From Planctomicrobium piriforme (GTDB taxonomy: Bacteria > Planctomycetota > Planctomycetia > Planctomycetales > Planctomycetaceae), in the NCBI GenBank assembly GCA_945860955.1, contig CAMATH010000013.1, forward strand, positions 28,203 to 92,202: 64,000 nucleotides of DNA, written 5' to 3'. Position 1 is the first letter of the stretch; every line of letters starts with the position of its first letter. The position numbers were made by a program, and so were the translations under genes. Below are positions 1 to 8,427 of this stretch, piece after piece. The notes beneath the pieces were generated by a model. The model saw nothing but the letters and a program-made list of their open reading frames with translations, made no database searches and was not told where the DNA came from.

Positions 1-978
1 GAGCATCCGCCAGATCTCGGCCACCAACTGCGGCAAGCCTTTCCCTGTCGCCGCCGAGATCACGGCGACCGGTCGCCCGAGTTCCGCCGACAGTTCGGCG
101 GCGACTTCCGCCGAGCCGGGGAGTTCGGCCTTGGAAACCGCGACGATTTCGGGATGGTTGGCCAGGTTGACGTCATACAACCGCAGTTCTTCCCGAATCT
201 GGCGATAGTTTTCCAGCGGGTTGGTCTGATCCATCGGGTCGGGTTCGACCAGGTGGACCAACAACCGGGTGCGCTCGACGTGCTTGAGGAATTCATGACC
301 CAGCCCCAAGCCAGTATGCGCCCCTTCAATGAGACCGGGAATGTCCGCCATGGCGAAGGCGTTGTCTTCCCCAACCTGGACCATGCCGAGATTGGGGTAT
401 TTGGTCGTGAAGGGGTAGTCGGCGATTTCCGGATGGGCCCGCGACAGTCGGCTCAGCAGGGTCGACTTGCCCGCGTTGGGTTTGCCAATCACCCCGACGT
501 CGGCGATCACCTTGAGCTCCAATGAGATTTTGCGTTCTTCCCCTTTGCCCCCCGACTCGGCTTCACGCGGAGCGCGGTTGGTGGCGGTTTTGAACGCGTC
601 GTTGCCGCGGCCACCCTGCCCGCCCCGGGCGACAACCACGCGGTCGCCGGCAGTCGTGAGGTCGCGGATCACGTGACCGAGTTTCGTGTCGCGAATGATC
701 GTTCCGGGTGGTACCTGGATGATGACGTCGTGAGCGCTGCGTCCTTGGCGGTAGCTCCCTTCACCCGGCTTGCCGTTCTCGGCACGCCAGTGCTTTTTTC
801 CGGAAAGCGGGGCGAGGTTGTCGATATTTTCGGCAGCCTCAATGATGATGCTGCCCCCACTGCCCCCATCGCCACCGCTGGGGCCTCCTTTGGAGATCTT
901 GTACTCCCGACGGAAACTGACACAGCCGTCGCCGCCGTCGCCCCCCTTCACGAAGATTGTAATGCGGTCGAGGAACAT
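1..978 (-). CDS. obg: GTPase Obg/CgtA (3' end outside window)
   Basis: Ribosome-associated GTPase of the Obg family, acting in the cytoplasm in 50S assembly and stress control. The visible 326 residues begin at the ATG at 978, giving the canonical N-terminus MFLDRITIFVKGGDGGDG. The glycine-rich Obg fold covers about residues 1-158. The G domain follows, with the P-loop GKPNAGKST at about 165-173 and the G3 motif ADIPGLIEGA. The G4 motif, normally NKxD, reads SKAE here, which is unusual. The reading frame is open to base 1, so the C-terminus lies outside the window. No operon partner is visible; the next gene upstream is a small unknown ORF on the other strand. Confidence 0.95.
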   Translation of the reverse strand, partial: MFLDRITIFVKGGDGGDGCVSFRREYKISKGGPSGGDGGSGGSIIIEAAENIDNLAPLSGKKHWRAENGKPGEGSYRQGRSAHDVIIQVPPGTIIRDTKLGHVIRDLTTAGDRVVVARGGQGGRGNDAFKTATNRAPREAESGGKGEERKISLELKVIADVGVIGKPNAGKSTLLSRLSRAHPEIADYPFTTKYPNLGMVQVGEDNAFAMADIPGLIEGAHTGLGLGHEFLKHVERTRLLVHLVEPDPMDQTNPLENYRQIREELRLYDVNLANHPEIVAVSKAELPGSAEVAAELSAELGRPVAVISAATGKGLPQLVAEIWRML

Positions 979-1160
979 TGTGGGGGCCGAGGTGTTTCTG
1001 AGGGAAGAGTCAACCGTTCAGCATAGGTTTTGTGGGGTGATGTGGCAAGAAACCGGAACATCGCCCTCTTTCTCCGAAGTTGTCAGGTGGAAACGTGTGC
1101 GCGAGTCTGTTTTCTCCTGGCCGAATTTGCAGCATCGGCTTATGAGCCGCACGGGCCTTC

Positions 1161-1472
1161 GTGGATGCTGACACGTTCGACAGCCGGCCGGCCGTTTGGC
1201 GCTCGACCCCTTGGCGGATTGCCTGGAGTCGATTGAAAGCCGTTTCGTCGCGATTGTGCCGGCGCTGCTGGCTGGAATCGCAACTCGCTGCCACTCAATT
1301 GCCGGATCTCGTCCGAAAACTCGAGGAACTGCACGGACCGTCGACGGAAACCACGACCTTGACCGAAGTCCTCGGCTCGTCCACCACGCAGTTGCAGACC
1401 GAGGGGTTGACGGCTCTCAACTGTTTCTTGACGACATACCACACGGCCTTCCATTCACTGGGTGCACAGTAG
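1161..1472 (+). CDS. small hypothetical protein
   Basis: A 103-residue frame with a GTG start at 1161. An in-frame stop at 1143-1145 rules out a longer N-terminus. Third codon positions are strongly G/C, as in neighbouring genes, and the C-terminal half (LPDLVRKLEELHGPS and onward) looks like an ordinary soluble helical protein. I do not recognise the family, and no ribosome binding site is evident. It stands alone between obg and the divergent methylamine cluster. It could be a short real gene or the tail of a decayed one; another frame over 1196-1300 also looks partly protein-like. Confidence 0.4.
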   Translation: MDADTFDSRPAVWRSTPWRIAWSRLKAVSSRLCRRCWLESQLAATQLPDLVRKLEELHGPSTETTTLTEVLGSSTTQLQTEGLTALNCFLTTYHTAFHSLGAQ

Positions 1473-1629
1473 GAAGTGCAGGGTGCATTCGGCACGGTTC
1501 GGTGCCACAGCGTCGCATTTGTCGCCCGAGACTCCCTACCAATTCCGGTGACAGGGTTCTTGTTTTGGTTTCGGCCCGGCGAAGCGGGGCCGCGCCGGTT
1601 TTTTTGGGTTCCAGCCGGACTCTTGGCGT

Positions 1630-2826
1630 TCAGTGAGAAACCGAAGCGGCCGCCTTCTCTCCCACCAGGCAGTCGTTGGCAAACCGCTCCAGCCCAAACG
1701 GTTCGAGCAGCTTGGGTGTCTTACCACTCGCGATCCGCTCGGCGAGCAGATGTCCCGAAGCGGGACCCGCTTTGAAGCCGTAGGTTCCCCAACCGACCGT
1801 CATCAGAAAACCCTTCACGTCGGGGGCTTCTCCAATGATCGGACTGTAGTCAGGTGTCATGTCGCACAGACCGGCCCATTGCCGCAGGACTTTGACGTTC
1901 GCCAGAAACGGGAAGAGTTCCAGCAGGTGGGTCGCGGCCCCTTCGAGAAACGCCAGGCTTCCTTTGATCGAGTAGCTCTGGTGATCGTCAACCTCGGCCC
2001 CCAGCACGAGTTCCCCGCGATCGGTCTGCGAAACGTAGACGTGCAGCGTCGAGGAGACAATGACCGCGTCGAGGAATGGCTTGAGCGGCTCGGTGACGCA
2101 CGCCTGCAACGGGTGCGATTCGATCGGCAGCGGAACCCCGGCCATCTTCGAAATCGTGCTCGCGTATCCCGCCGTCGCGTTGACCACGGCCCCCGCGCGA
2201 ATCGTCCCCCGGTTGGTCCGGACGCTGGTCACCTTTCCCTGATGGACGTCGATCGCGGTGACTTCGGTCTGCTGATGGATATGCGCCCCTCCACGGTCCG
2301 CTCCCCGGGCGTAGGCCCAGACGACGGCGTCGTGCCGAATGATCCCCCCCGGGGGGTGATACAGCGCCGCCATGATGGGGAATCGGCTGTGTCCAAAAAC
2401 GTTGAGGTGCGGCACCAGCTTTTGAATCTCGGCGGGGTAGATCACGCGCGAATTGACGCCGACCATACGGTTGTTGTTCGCCCGCTCGATCAGGCCGGTG
2501 ACTCCCCGTTCATTGTGGGCGAGGGTGAAATGCCCATGCTGCGAGAACATCACGTTGAATTCGAGTTCGGCGGCAAGCTGTTCATAGAGCTTCACCGAAT
2601 GATCGTAAAACGCGATCCCCTCGGGGGTGCGATAATTCGACCGGACAATCGCAGTGTTGCGGCCTGAACCGCCAAAGCCAAGATACTTCGCTTCCAGGAC
2701 GGCGATGTTCCGCACACCGAGCTTGGTGAGGTAATACGCGGTCGCCAGACCATGCACTCCACCGCCAATCACGACGACGTCGTAGCTCTCTTTGAGTTCG
2801 TGCTGGCGCCACATGGGGGAAGGCAT
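1630..2826 (-). CDS. mgdA: N-methylglutamate dehydrogenase subunit A (SoxB-like, FAD)
   Basis: FAD-dependent amine oxidoreductase of the sarcosine oxidase beta (SoxB) family, 398 residues. It would carry the flavin site that oxidises the N-methyl group of N-methylglutamate, or sarcosine if the complex is a true sarcosine oxidase. The dinucleotide-binding motif VVVIGGGVHGLATAYYL lies close to the N-terminus. The C-terminal GLCDMTPDYSPIIG segment and the VGWGTYGFKAGPASG signature are typical of the DAO/SoxB fold. The ATG at 2826 is preferred because GGAG lies 8 bases upstream; a GTG at 2835 and an ATG at 2814 are alternatives. It is the last gene of the cluster. The reassignment from sarcosine oxidase rests on linkage to mgsABC-gmaS. 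Confidence 0.85.
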   Translation of the reverse strand: MPSPMWRQHELKESYDVVVIGGGVHGLATAYYLTKLGVRNIAVLEAKYLGFGGSGRNTAIVRSNYRTPEGIAFYDHSVKLYEQLAAELEFNVMFSQHGHFTLAHNERGVTGLIERANNNRMVGVNSRVIYPAEIQKLVPHLNVFGHSRFPIMAALYHPPGGIIRHDAVVWAYARGADRGGAHIHQQTEVTAIDVHQGKVTSVRTNRGTIRAGAVVNATAGYASTISKMAGVPLPIESHPLQACVTEPLKPFLDAVIVSSTLHVYVSQTDRGELVLGAEVDDHQSYSIKGSLAFLEGAATHLLELFPFLANVKVLRQWAGLCDMTPDYSPIIGEAPDVKGFLMTVGWGTYGFKAGPASGHLLAERIASGKTPKLLEPFGLERFANDCLVGEKAAASVSH

Positions 2827-2900
2827 CAAAAACACTCCGAAGACCGGCCAGTCAGGACAGGTCGGGCGACCCGTCCGGGATGAAAATGCAGATTCAGGGA

Positions 2901-3539
2901 CTACTCAGATGTCCCGCGCAAGCGGTGGTACGATTCGAGACCCGCCGGTTGCAGACCGAATTCCTGGCCGGCGTCGAGCAGTACATCCCAGAAGAACTGC
3001 AGCGAATCGGGGCAGACGTGCAGTTCGAACCGGTCGGGAAATCGGCAGAAAAGCGTGTTGACGCCGAAAATCGGTCCCTGACAGCAACTGAGCGCGGGAA
3101 GCGTGGTGTCGCGCAGATCGACCGAGGTGATTTTTGACAGGATCCGCTCGCGGTCGGGGCCGGCGAGCACGACTGCCGACCACCCTCCGGTCACGTCGAG
3201 CGCACCCCAGATCGGTCCGGGAAGTTTGCCGAATACGAGTGCCCGCGACGGGGTCAGTCGGCAGACATATCCCGAGTCGAGCGGACGGATCTGCCTCAAT
3301 GGCACGGTGCCGCCACACAATTCCTGCAAGGCCCGTTCGGTCTCGCGTCCCCCCAGTTCCCAGGCGGGCCAGTGCGAGAGGTCCATCAGCATGTTGCTCT
3401 CCGGTTGCGGTTCGCGCGGGGGATAACGCAACGCGACCGGCCAGCCATCGACCAAGCCAAACTGGGCGGCGGCGTTCAGGTGCCACTCATACAACGGACC
3501 GCGCGGCGACGGGGGAGCGATGATCATGGGGGTGGACAT
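2901..3539 (-). CDS. mgdD: N-methylglutamate dehydrogenase subunit D (SoxG-like)
   Basis: Gamma subunit of the heterotetrameric sarcosine oxidase/N-methylglutamate dehydrogenase family, 212 residues, with a degenerate GcvT-like fold. Visible features are the central LTPSRALVFG segment, a GGWSAVVLAGP stretch and a C-terminal GQEFGLQPAGLESYHRLRG region resembling aminomethyltransferase C-termini. It probably has a structural role in the tetramer. It sits between the alpha-like and beta-like subunit genes with 74 bases to mgdA. ATG 3539 was chosen over the adjacent TTG 3542; no strong ribosome binding site is seen. Gamma subunits diverge quickly, so position in the cluster contributes much of this call. 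Confidence 0.75.
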   Translation of the reverse strand: MSTPMIIAPPSPRGPLYEWHLNAAAQFGLVDGWPVALRYPPREPQPESNMLMDLSHWPAWELGGRETERALQELCGGTVPLRQIRPLDSGYVCRLTPSRALVFGKLPGPIWGALDVTGGWSAVVLAGPDRERILSKITSVDLRDTTLPALSCCQGPIFGVNTLFCRFPDRFELHVCPDSLQFFWDVLLDAGQEFGLQPAGLESYHRLRGTSE

Positions 3540-3706
3540 CAAGGATCGAAAGTCAAACTTTTCTTGGGGTGAACATTGCCGACAGTGTGAGTGCCGACAC
3601 GTCGTTCGAATGTCGGTGACGGCTGAAGTCAGGGTTCTAAGAAGTGGCCAAAGCGTTCCATGAGATCAGGGAAACGGATCCCTCACTCGCGAATTCTGCT
3701 TCAACC

Positions 3707-6517
3707 CTAGCTCTTCAACCTTTCCCCCGCGGGATCATAAAACGGCGCTTCGTGGACGAACGCCGGGACGTTCGAATCGCGCACACGGATCTCGAATCGG
3801 GCACCGTCGTGCGCCTGGTCGGCGGCCACCCAGGCGAGACCGATGGTCGTTCCCACCGCGGGCGAATTCCCCGACGATGTCACCCGACCGGTCACTTTCG
3901 TGCCACTCAACACCAGCGAACCCGCTTCGATCGGCGTGCTGTCCTGCAACCGGAACCCGACCAGCTTCTGCCGCAACGGCCGCTGGCTCACGCGGTCGAG
4001 TGAATGCCGGCCAATGAAGTCGGGCTTTTCGAGTTTCACCACCCAGCCGATGTCGGCCTCCAGTGGATTCGACAACGCGTCGGTATCGACCCCAGGCAGG
4101 AAGTGCTTCTTTTCCAGTCGCAGCAGTCGCTGGGCTTCAAGACCAAACGGCGCGATCCCGAACTCTCGTCCCGCTTCCAGAATCGCCTCCCAGACATGCA
4201 GGCCGTATTGCGTCGGAACGTGGATCTCGTAGCCGAGTTCTCCCACAAACCCGATCCGCAACACCGTCGCCTTCACTCCCGCGATCGTCAATTCGCCCGC
4301 GGCCAGATAGGGCCAGCGCTCGGCCGACACGTCCGAAGTAGTCAACTTCGCCAGAATCTCCCGGCTGCAAGGTCCCGCCAGGTTCATCGCCGCGAAGCTG
4401 GTCGAAACGTTGGTGAACCGAATGTCCCACTGCGGACGACAAACCAGCGTGCTGCGGAACCAACTGTCGATCGCGTCGGCATTCCCCGTCGTCGTGGTGA
4501 TGAAGTACCGCTCGCTCCCCAGTCGGCTGACAGTACCGTCGTCGAGAATGATGCCGTCTTCGCCACAAATGACACCGTACCGCACACGTCCGACGGGCAG
4601 GTTCGCAAACTTGTTGGGGTAAATGTATTCCAGCAGTTTCGATACATCTTCGCCACGCAGGTCGAGCTTGCCGAGTGTCGAGACATCGATCAAACCGGCC
4701 CGGTTCCGAACGGCGTCGTACTCCTGTTCGACCGTGGTGTAGACGCCGGGGCGTTTCCAATTCCCCGCGTCGCTCATCGTCGCGCCGTTCCGCACGTGCC
4801 AGTCGTGCATCGCGGTCTGGCGGACGAGTGTGAACTGCACGCCCCGCCCCGCCAACACTCCCAGCGGGACCGGCTGGTCGGGAGGTCGGGCGGTGGTGAC
4901 TCCCGTCTGGGCGATGGTCTGTTTGTTGTGCCGGGCACAGACGGCGATCGCCGCCGCCTGACACATCTTTCCCTGACACGGCCCCATCGACACAGTCGAA
5001 TAGCGTTTCAGGGTTTCGATGTTGGAATAACCTTCATCGATCGCGTCCCCGACATCCTTGACCGTGACATCCTCGCACAGACAGACAAACTGTTTCTTCG
5101 CCGACGTCGGCGCGACGTAATTGGGTTCGACGGCGGTCGCCCCACTGGACGTCGGGCGCTCGACAACGCGGGGAACGGGTTGAGAACCCACGGCGGCGGC
5201 GGCCGCCGCTCCCACCGAGCGGGCCTCCGCCGACGCGGCCTGCGGATCGTGAAATCCGTTGACCGCCCCCGTCGACCAATAGCCGGCGGCGTATTTCTTC
5301 ACAACGGGTTGATCGAGTGCCGGGTCGTATTCCAGCGAACACCCCGCCTGATACAGCAGCGACGTCGCGGCGGTGAAGCCGAGCGCCTGCACGATCCACC
5401 GGCAGCCGATGGTTCCCTTCTTTTCTCCCGCCAGGGTCGCCAGTTTCGCGCCCGTGACGTGCGAGGATCCCGTGGCCGCCGTGATGGTTTGACCACGATG
5501 AATCGTCACTCCATCGATCGCCTCGGTCGAGTCCGCGCGGGTGTCGACCAGACCCGCGAGCGTGACCCCCGCCCCTTTCAATTGCCGGGCGGCTCGATAT
5601 CCCTGAGCATTGTCGGTCACGACCAGCACCGGGCCGTCGAACGTGCAATGTTCCAGCCGCACCAGGCGTTGCGCGCCGCTGGCCAGCAGCACTCCCGGCA
5701 AATCGTTGTTCTCGAACACATAAGGGCGTTCCCACGCGCCGGTGGCAACCACGACCTGCGCCGCCCGAATGCGGAGCAGCCGTTCTCCCTGACGCACGCC
5801 GAGATACCGGTCTTCGTAGGCACCGAACACCGTCGCGCCGTTGATCACTTCGATCCGGTGATTGGCCGCCGTCCGCAGCGGGAGTTCCGTCCACTCAGCA
5901 CGGACCAGATCGGGATCGTAGCGCAAGTGTCCGCCCAGTCCGGGCTGGTCATCAATGAGAACGACCCGAGCCCCCCCCTCAGCGGCCGCCAGAGCCGCCT
6001 GCATCCCCGCAAGTCCTCCCCCAATGATCGCGACATCGGTGAAGATATTGCGTTTCTCGTAATCACCGTCACCACCATGGACGGGGTCGATCGTCCCCAG
6101 GCCGGTGATTCGGCGGATGAGTTTCTCCCAGATGGGCCACATCCACCGGGGTTTGTACATCGACTTGTAATAGAAGCCGACCGGCATGAAGCGGCTGAAC
6201 CGGTTGAATACCCGCAGCACGTCGAGCTTGGGTGACGGCCAGGCGTTTTGTGACTTCACCTGCATTCCGGTCCGGGCCGGCGTCTGACAGATCCGCTCGT
6301 TGGGAGTACCATCGACAGTACACAGACAGTTGGGACAGCGTCCCGAAACGCACAATAGCCCCCGCGGACGGTGGTATTTGAAGCTGCTCGACAGCACATG
6401 TTCGCCGGCGGCATGCAGGGCACCGGCGATCGTCTGTCCCGGGGCGGCGACAATGGTCTTGCCGTTGAATTGAAATTCGACCTGGCCGGTCGAGGGGGAG
6501 TGGTCAGCCACCGACAT
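3707..6517 (-). CDS. mgdC: N-methylglutamate dehydrogenase subunit C (SoxA-like, large subunit)
   Basis: Large subunit of a SoxA-type oxidase/dehydrogenase, 936 residues. Domains in order are a 2Fe-2S-like N-terminal domain with CVSGRCPNCLCTVDG near residues 56-70, a FAD/NAD Rossmann domain (VAIIGGGLAGMQAALAAAEGG at about 162-182), a BFD-like cysteine region (FVCLCEDVTV followed by GPCQGKMC), and a C-terminal GcvT-like half where the C1 unit is expected to pass to tetrahydrofolate. The start at 6517 gives the family-typical N-terminus MSVADHSPSTGQVEFQFNG; an upstream extension to 6712 would be antisense-like, Pro/Arg-rich sequence. It overlaps the end of mgdB by 14 bases, so the two are probably translationally coupled. 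Confidence 0.88.
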   Translation of the reverse strand: MSVADHSPSTGQVEFQFNGKTIVAAPGQTIAGALHAAGEHVLSSSFKYHRPRGLLCVSGRCPNCLCTVDGTPNERICQTPARTGMQVKSQNAWPSPKLDVLRVFNRFSRFMPVGFYYKSMYKPRWMWPIWEKLIRRITGLGTIDPVHGGDGDYEKRNIFTDVAIIGGGLAGMQAALAAAEGGARVVLIDDQPGLGGHLRYDPDLVRAEWTELPLRTAANHRIEVINGATVFGAYEDRYLGVRQGERLLRIRAAQVVVATGAWERPYVFENNDLPGVLLASGAQRLVRLEHCTFDGPVLVVTDNAQGYRAARQLKGAGVTLAGLVDTRADSTEAIDGVTIHRGQTITAATGSSHVTGAKLATLAGEKKGTIGCRWIVQALGFTAATSLLYQAGCSLEYDPALDQPVVKKYAAGYWSTGAVNGFHDPQAASAEARSVGAAAAAAVGSQPVPRVVERPTSSGATAVEPNYVAPTSAKKQFVCLCEDVTVKDVGDAIDEGYSNIETLKRYSTVSMGPCQGKMCQAAAIAVCARHNKQTIAQTGVTTARPPDQPVPLGVLAGRGVQFTLVRQTAMHDWHVRNGATMSDAGNWKRPGVYTTVEQEYDAVRNRAGLIDVSTLGKLDLRGEDVSKLLEYIYPNKFANLPVGRVRYGVICGEDGIILDDGTVSRLGSERYFITTTTGNADAIDSWFRSTLVCRPQWDIRFTNVSTSFAAMNLAGPCSREILAKLTTSDVSAERWPYLAAGELTIAGVKATVLRIGFVGELGYEIHVPTQYGLHVWEAILEAGREFGIAPFGLEAQRLLRLEKKHFLPGVDTDALSNPLEADIGWVVKLEKPDFIGRHSLDRVSQRPLRQKLVGFRLQDSTPIEAGSLVLSGTKVTGRVTSSGNSPAVGTTIGLAWVAADQAHDGARFEIRVRDSNVPAFVHEAPFYDPAGERLKS

Positions 6518-6776
6518 TCTCCTGAGCTTCAAAACGCCGGGTTTCCAGCACGTGATTCGTACTGGTGTCGCGCTCGGCGAGGAACCAGAGCTTGCACGCC
6601 GACCGGTGGTACCACCACTCCGACTCTTCGCCCCGTGTGTTCGAGCGGGAGTAGATGTACTCGACCCAGTCGGCGGAGGGGGCCTGCGGTTCGGGCCGAT
6701 TGCGGGTGGCACCGCCGTAGTGGAATTCCCACGCCGGCCTCACTCCGCAGTTGGGGCACTCAATCTGAAAAGCCAT
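6504..6776 (-). CDS. mgdB: N-methylglutamate dehydrogenase subunit B (SoxD-like)
   Basis: Small delta subunit, 90 residues, of the sarcosine oxidase/N-methylglutamate dehydrogenase family. It starts with the typical IECPNCGVRPAWEFHYGG stretch, in which the CPNCG pair is the zinc-type motif seen in SoxD. A conserved WVEYIYSRSN...EWWYHRSACKLWF core follows. Its 3' end overlaps mgdC. It is the first of the four dehydrogenase genes in the direction of transcription, so the order here is delta-alpha-gamma-beta rather than the usual beta-delta-alpha-gamma. About 195 bases with two palindromes separate it from gmaS. Confidence 0.88.
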   Translation of the reverse strand: MAFQIECPNCGVRPAWEFHYGGATRNRPEPQAPSADWVEYIYSRSNTRGEESEWWYHRSACKLWFLAERDTSTNHVLETRRFEAQENVGG

Positions 6777-6825
6777 TGCTGGTCGGGACTCAATCAGTGT
6801 CGGAGGAAGGGAAGGATTCGCCGTA

Positions 6826-6951
6826 GGACGGGTCTCTGACCCGTCCCGGCTTCCTGGTTCTCGATCGCCTCACAAGGGCTCTGTTGCGTTGATGCTGTTC
6901 AAGTGAGTGTTGGTCGTGATTTTTTAGTGGACGGGTCAGAGACCCGTCCAC
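6826..6951. repeat. pair of perfect palindromes between gmaS and mgdB
   Basis: Two short perfect inverted repeats share the same 9-base arms. The first (6826-6846) is GGACGGGTC-TCT-GACCCGTCC. The second (6927-6951) extends to 11-base arms, GTGGACGGGTC-AGA-GACCCGTCCAC. Because the loops are complementary, the two elements are also reverse complements of each other over 21 bases. They could fold separately as hairpins or pair with each other. A T-run (TTTTTT) lies just before the second on the plus strand. They may be a dispersed planctomycete repeat, a processing site or a weak terminator between gmaS and the dehydrogenase genes. Confidence 0.8.
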
Positions 6952-6971
6952 CAACGGTGATTTTGGGGCGA

Positions 6972-8336
6972 TCAAAAGAACGTCAGGTACTGTTGAAGTT
7001 CCCAGGGAGAGACTTGGCGGTCATACGTTTCCCATTCGCGCGATTTCAGTTCGATGTACTCGTCGGCGAGGACGCCGAGTCCTCCGCGAACGACCGGATC
7101 GTGCTTCAGTTCTTCGAGCGCCTCGTTCAGGTTTTGGGGAAGGAAGCGGATTCCCCGCGCCCGAATCTCTTCGAGCGAACTTTCATACAGGTTGCCGACG
7201 TTGGCGGGACCGGGATCGATCTTGTTCTCGATTCCGTCCAGCCCCGCCGCCAGAAACGCCGCCAGCCCCAGATACGGATTGCACCCCGCCGACACCGTCC
7301 GGTCTTCGCAATGCCCCGGGCCTGCCGTTCGAATCATCTGGGTGCGGTTGTTGTCTCCATAACTGGCGAAGGCCGGTGTCCAGGTGAATCCCGACCGGCT
7401 CGACAGCAAGCCGCGCCCCAGTTGCAGGCGTTTGTAGCAGTTCACCGTCGGACTGGTGACGGCGACCAGCGCGCGGGCATGGCGGATCACCCCACCCAAA
7501 AAGTGATACGCGAGTCGCGACAGTCCCAGCCCCTGCGGGTCGTCGTGATCGGTGAAGACGTTCTTCCCCGTCGCGGCGTCCGCCAGGTGGAAGTGAACGT
7601 GCAGGCCGCTGCCGGTCCGGTCGGCGAACGGCTTCGCCATGTGCGTGGCGATCGCGCCGTATTTGCGGGCGAGCTGGCCGGTCGCCATTTTGAAGAACGT
7701 CACCCGGTCGGCGGTCGTGAGCGCGTCGGCGTACTGGAAATTCACCTCGTACTGACCATTGGCGTCTTCATGGTCCGCCTGATAGACCCCCCAGCCGAGC
7801 TTGTTGAGAGTCGTGGTCAATTCCTGCAGAAAGCCCATCGCCGGCGCCATCGAGCGAAAATCGTAACACGGCTTCGCCAGGTTGTCGACGCCATCGGGAT
7901 TCCAGGGAGCGATCGAACCGTCGGGGTTTTTCGTTACCAGGAAGAACTCGGGCTCCATCCCGACGTTGAACACTAGTCCCCGGTCGGCGGCCTGCTTCAG
8001 CACCCGTTTGAGATTCGTTCGGGAACAGTACGGATGCGGCTTGTTGTCGACGTACAGGTCTGAGGCGAACCGCGCGGTCCCCTCCTCCATCCAGGCCAAC
8101 GGGGTGTAGGTCGACAGATCGATGCGGGCCATGATGTCGTGCGAGTGTGGCCCCTGACCGACCCCCCAGACCGCCCCCCCCGCGAACCCCGCACCGGAAT
8201 CGGTCACATCGTCAAGACACTCGACCGGCACCATCTTCGCCTTGGCGGCACCGTGAATGTCGACGAACTGCACGACAAGAAACCGGATGCCGTCAGCCTT
8301 CAGTCGTTCCCGCACCTGTTCGCGAATGTTCGCCAT
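6972..8336 (-). CDS. gmaS: gamma-glutamylmethylamide synthetase (glutamine synthetase type III-like)
   Basis: ATP-dependent ligase of the glutamine synthetase superfamily, 454 residues, that joins methylamine to glutamate in the first step of the N-methylglutamate pathway. The N-terminus (FVDIHGAAKAKMVPVE) and the GAGFAGGAVWGVGQGPHSHD segment match the TIGR03105-type 'glutamine synthetase III', whose characterised members are GMAS. The MEPEFFLV, YQADHEDANGQYEVNF and SGLHVHFHL motifs mark the metal and ATP site. Linkage to mgsABC upstream (91 bases) and the SoxA-like genes downstream strongly supports GMAS over assimilatory glutamine synthetase. A simple alternative is a glutamine synthetase-like enzyme for another amine. 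Confidence 0.9.
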   Translation of the reverse strand: MANIREQVRERLKADGIRFLVVQFVDIHGAAKAKMVPVECLDDVTDSGAGFAGGAVWGVGQGPHSHDIMARIDLSTYTPLAWMEEGTARFASDLYVDNKPHPYCSRTNLKRVLKQAADRGLVFNVGMEPEFFLVTKNPDGSIAPWNPDGVDNLAKPCYDFRSMAPAMGFLQELTTTLNKLGWGVYQADHEDANGQYEVNFQYADALTTADRVTFFKMATGQLARKYGAIATHMAKPFADRTGSGLHVHFHLADAATGKNVFTDHDDPQGLGLSRLAYHFLGGVIRHARALVAVTSPTVNCYKRLQLGRGLLSSRSGFTWTPAFASYGDNNRTQMIRTAGPGHCEDRTVSAGCNPYLGLAAFLAAGLDGIENKIDPGPANVGNLYESSLEEIRARGIRFLPQNLNEALEELKHDPVVRGGLGVLADEYIELKSREWETYDRQVSPWELQQYLTFF

Positions 8337-8427
8337 CGGGGACTCCGTCGATAGGGGGTTGAGGTTGTGGTGTCAGGTCGCGCTCCGTCGCGGGACAACA
8401 CGTCGCCGCCCGGCTCAAGCGTGACGG

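Noticed and set aside
4004..6235. Long open frame of 743 codons on the plus strand opposite mgdC
   Set aside because: It is the antisense shadow of a high-GC gene: Arg/Asp/His-rich, no domain, and the minus-strand frame is a clear SoxA-type protein.
1630..6776. Glycine betaine/sarcosine degradation by a true sarcosine oxidase
   Set aside because: No glyA, betaine or dimethylglycine dehydrogenase gene is linked, whereas mgsABC and gmaS are directly adjacent. It stays as the alternative reading in the entries.
6826..6951. CRISPR array
   Set aside because: Only two palindromes with reversed loops and no spacers of equal length; no cas gene in the window.
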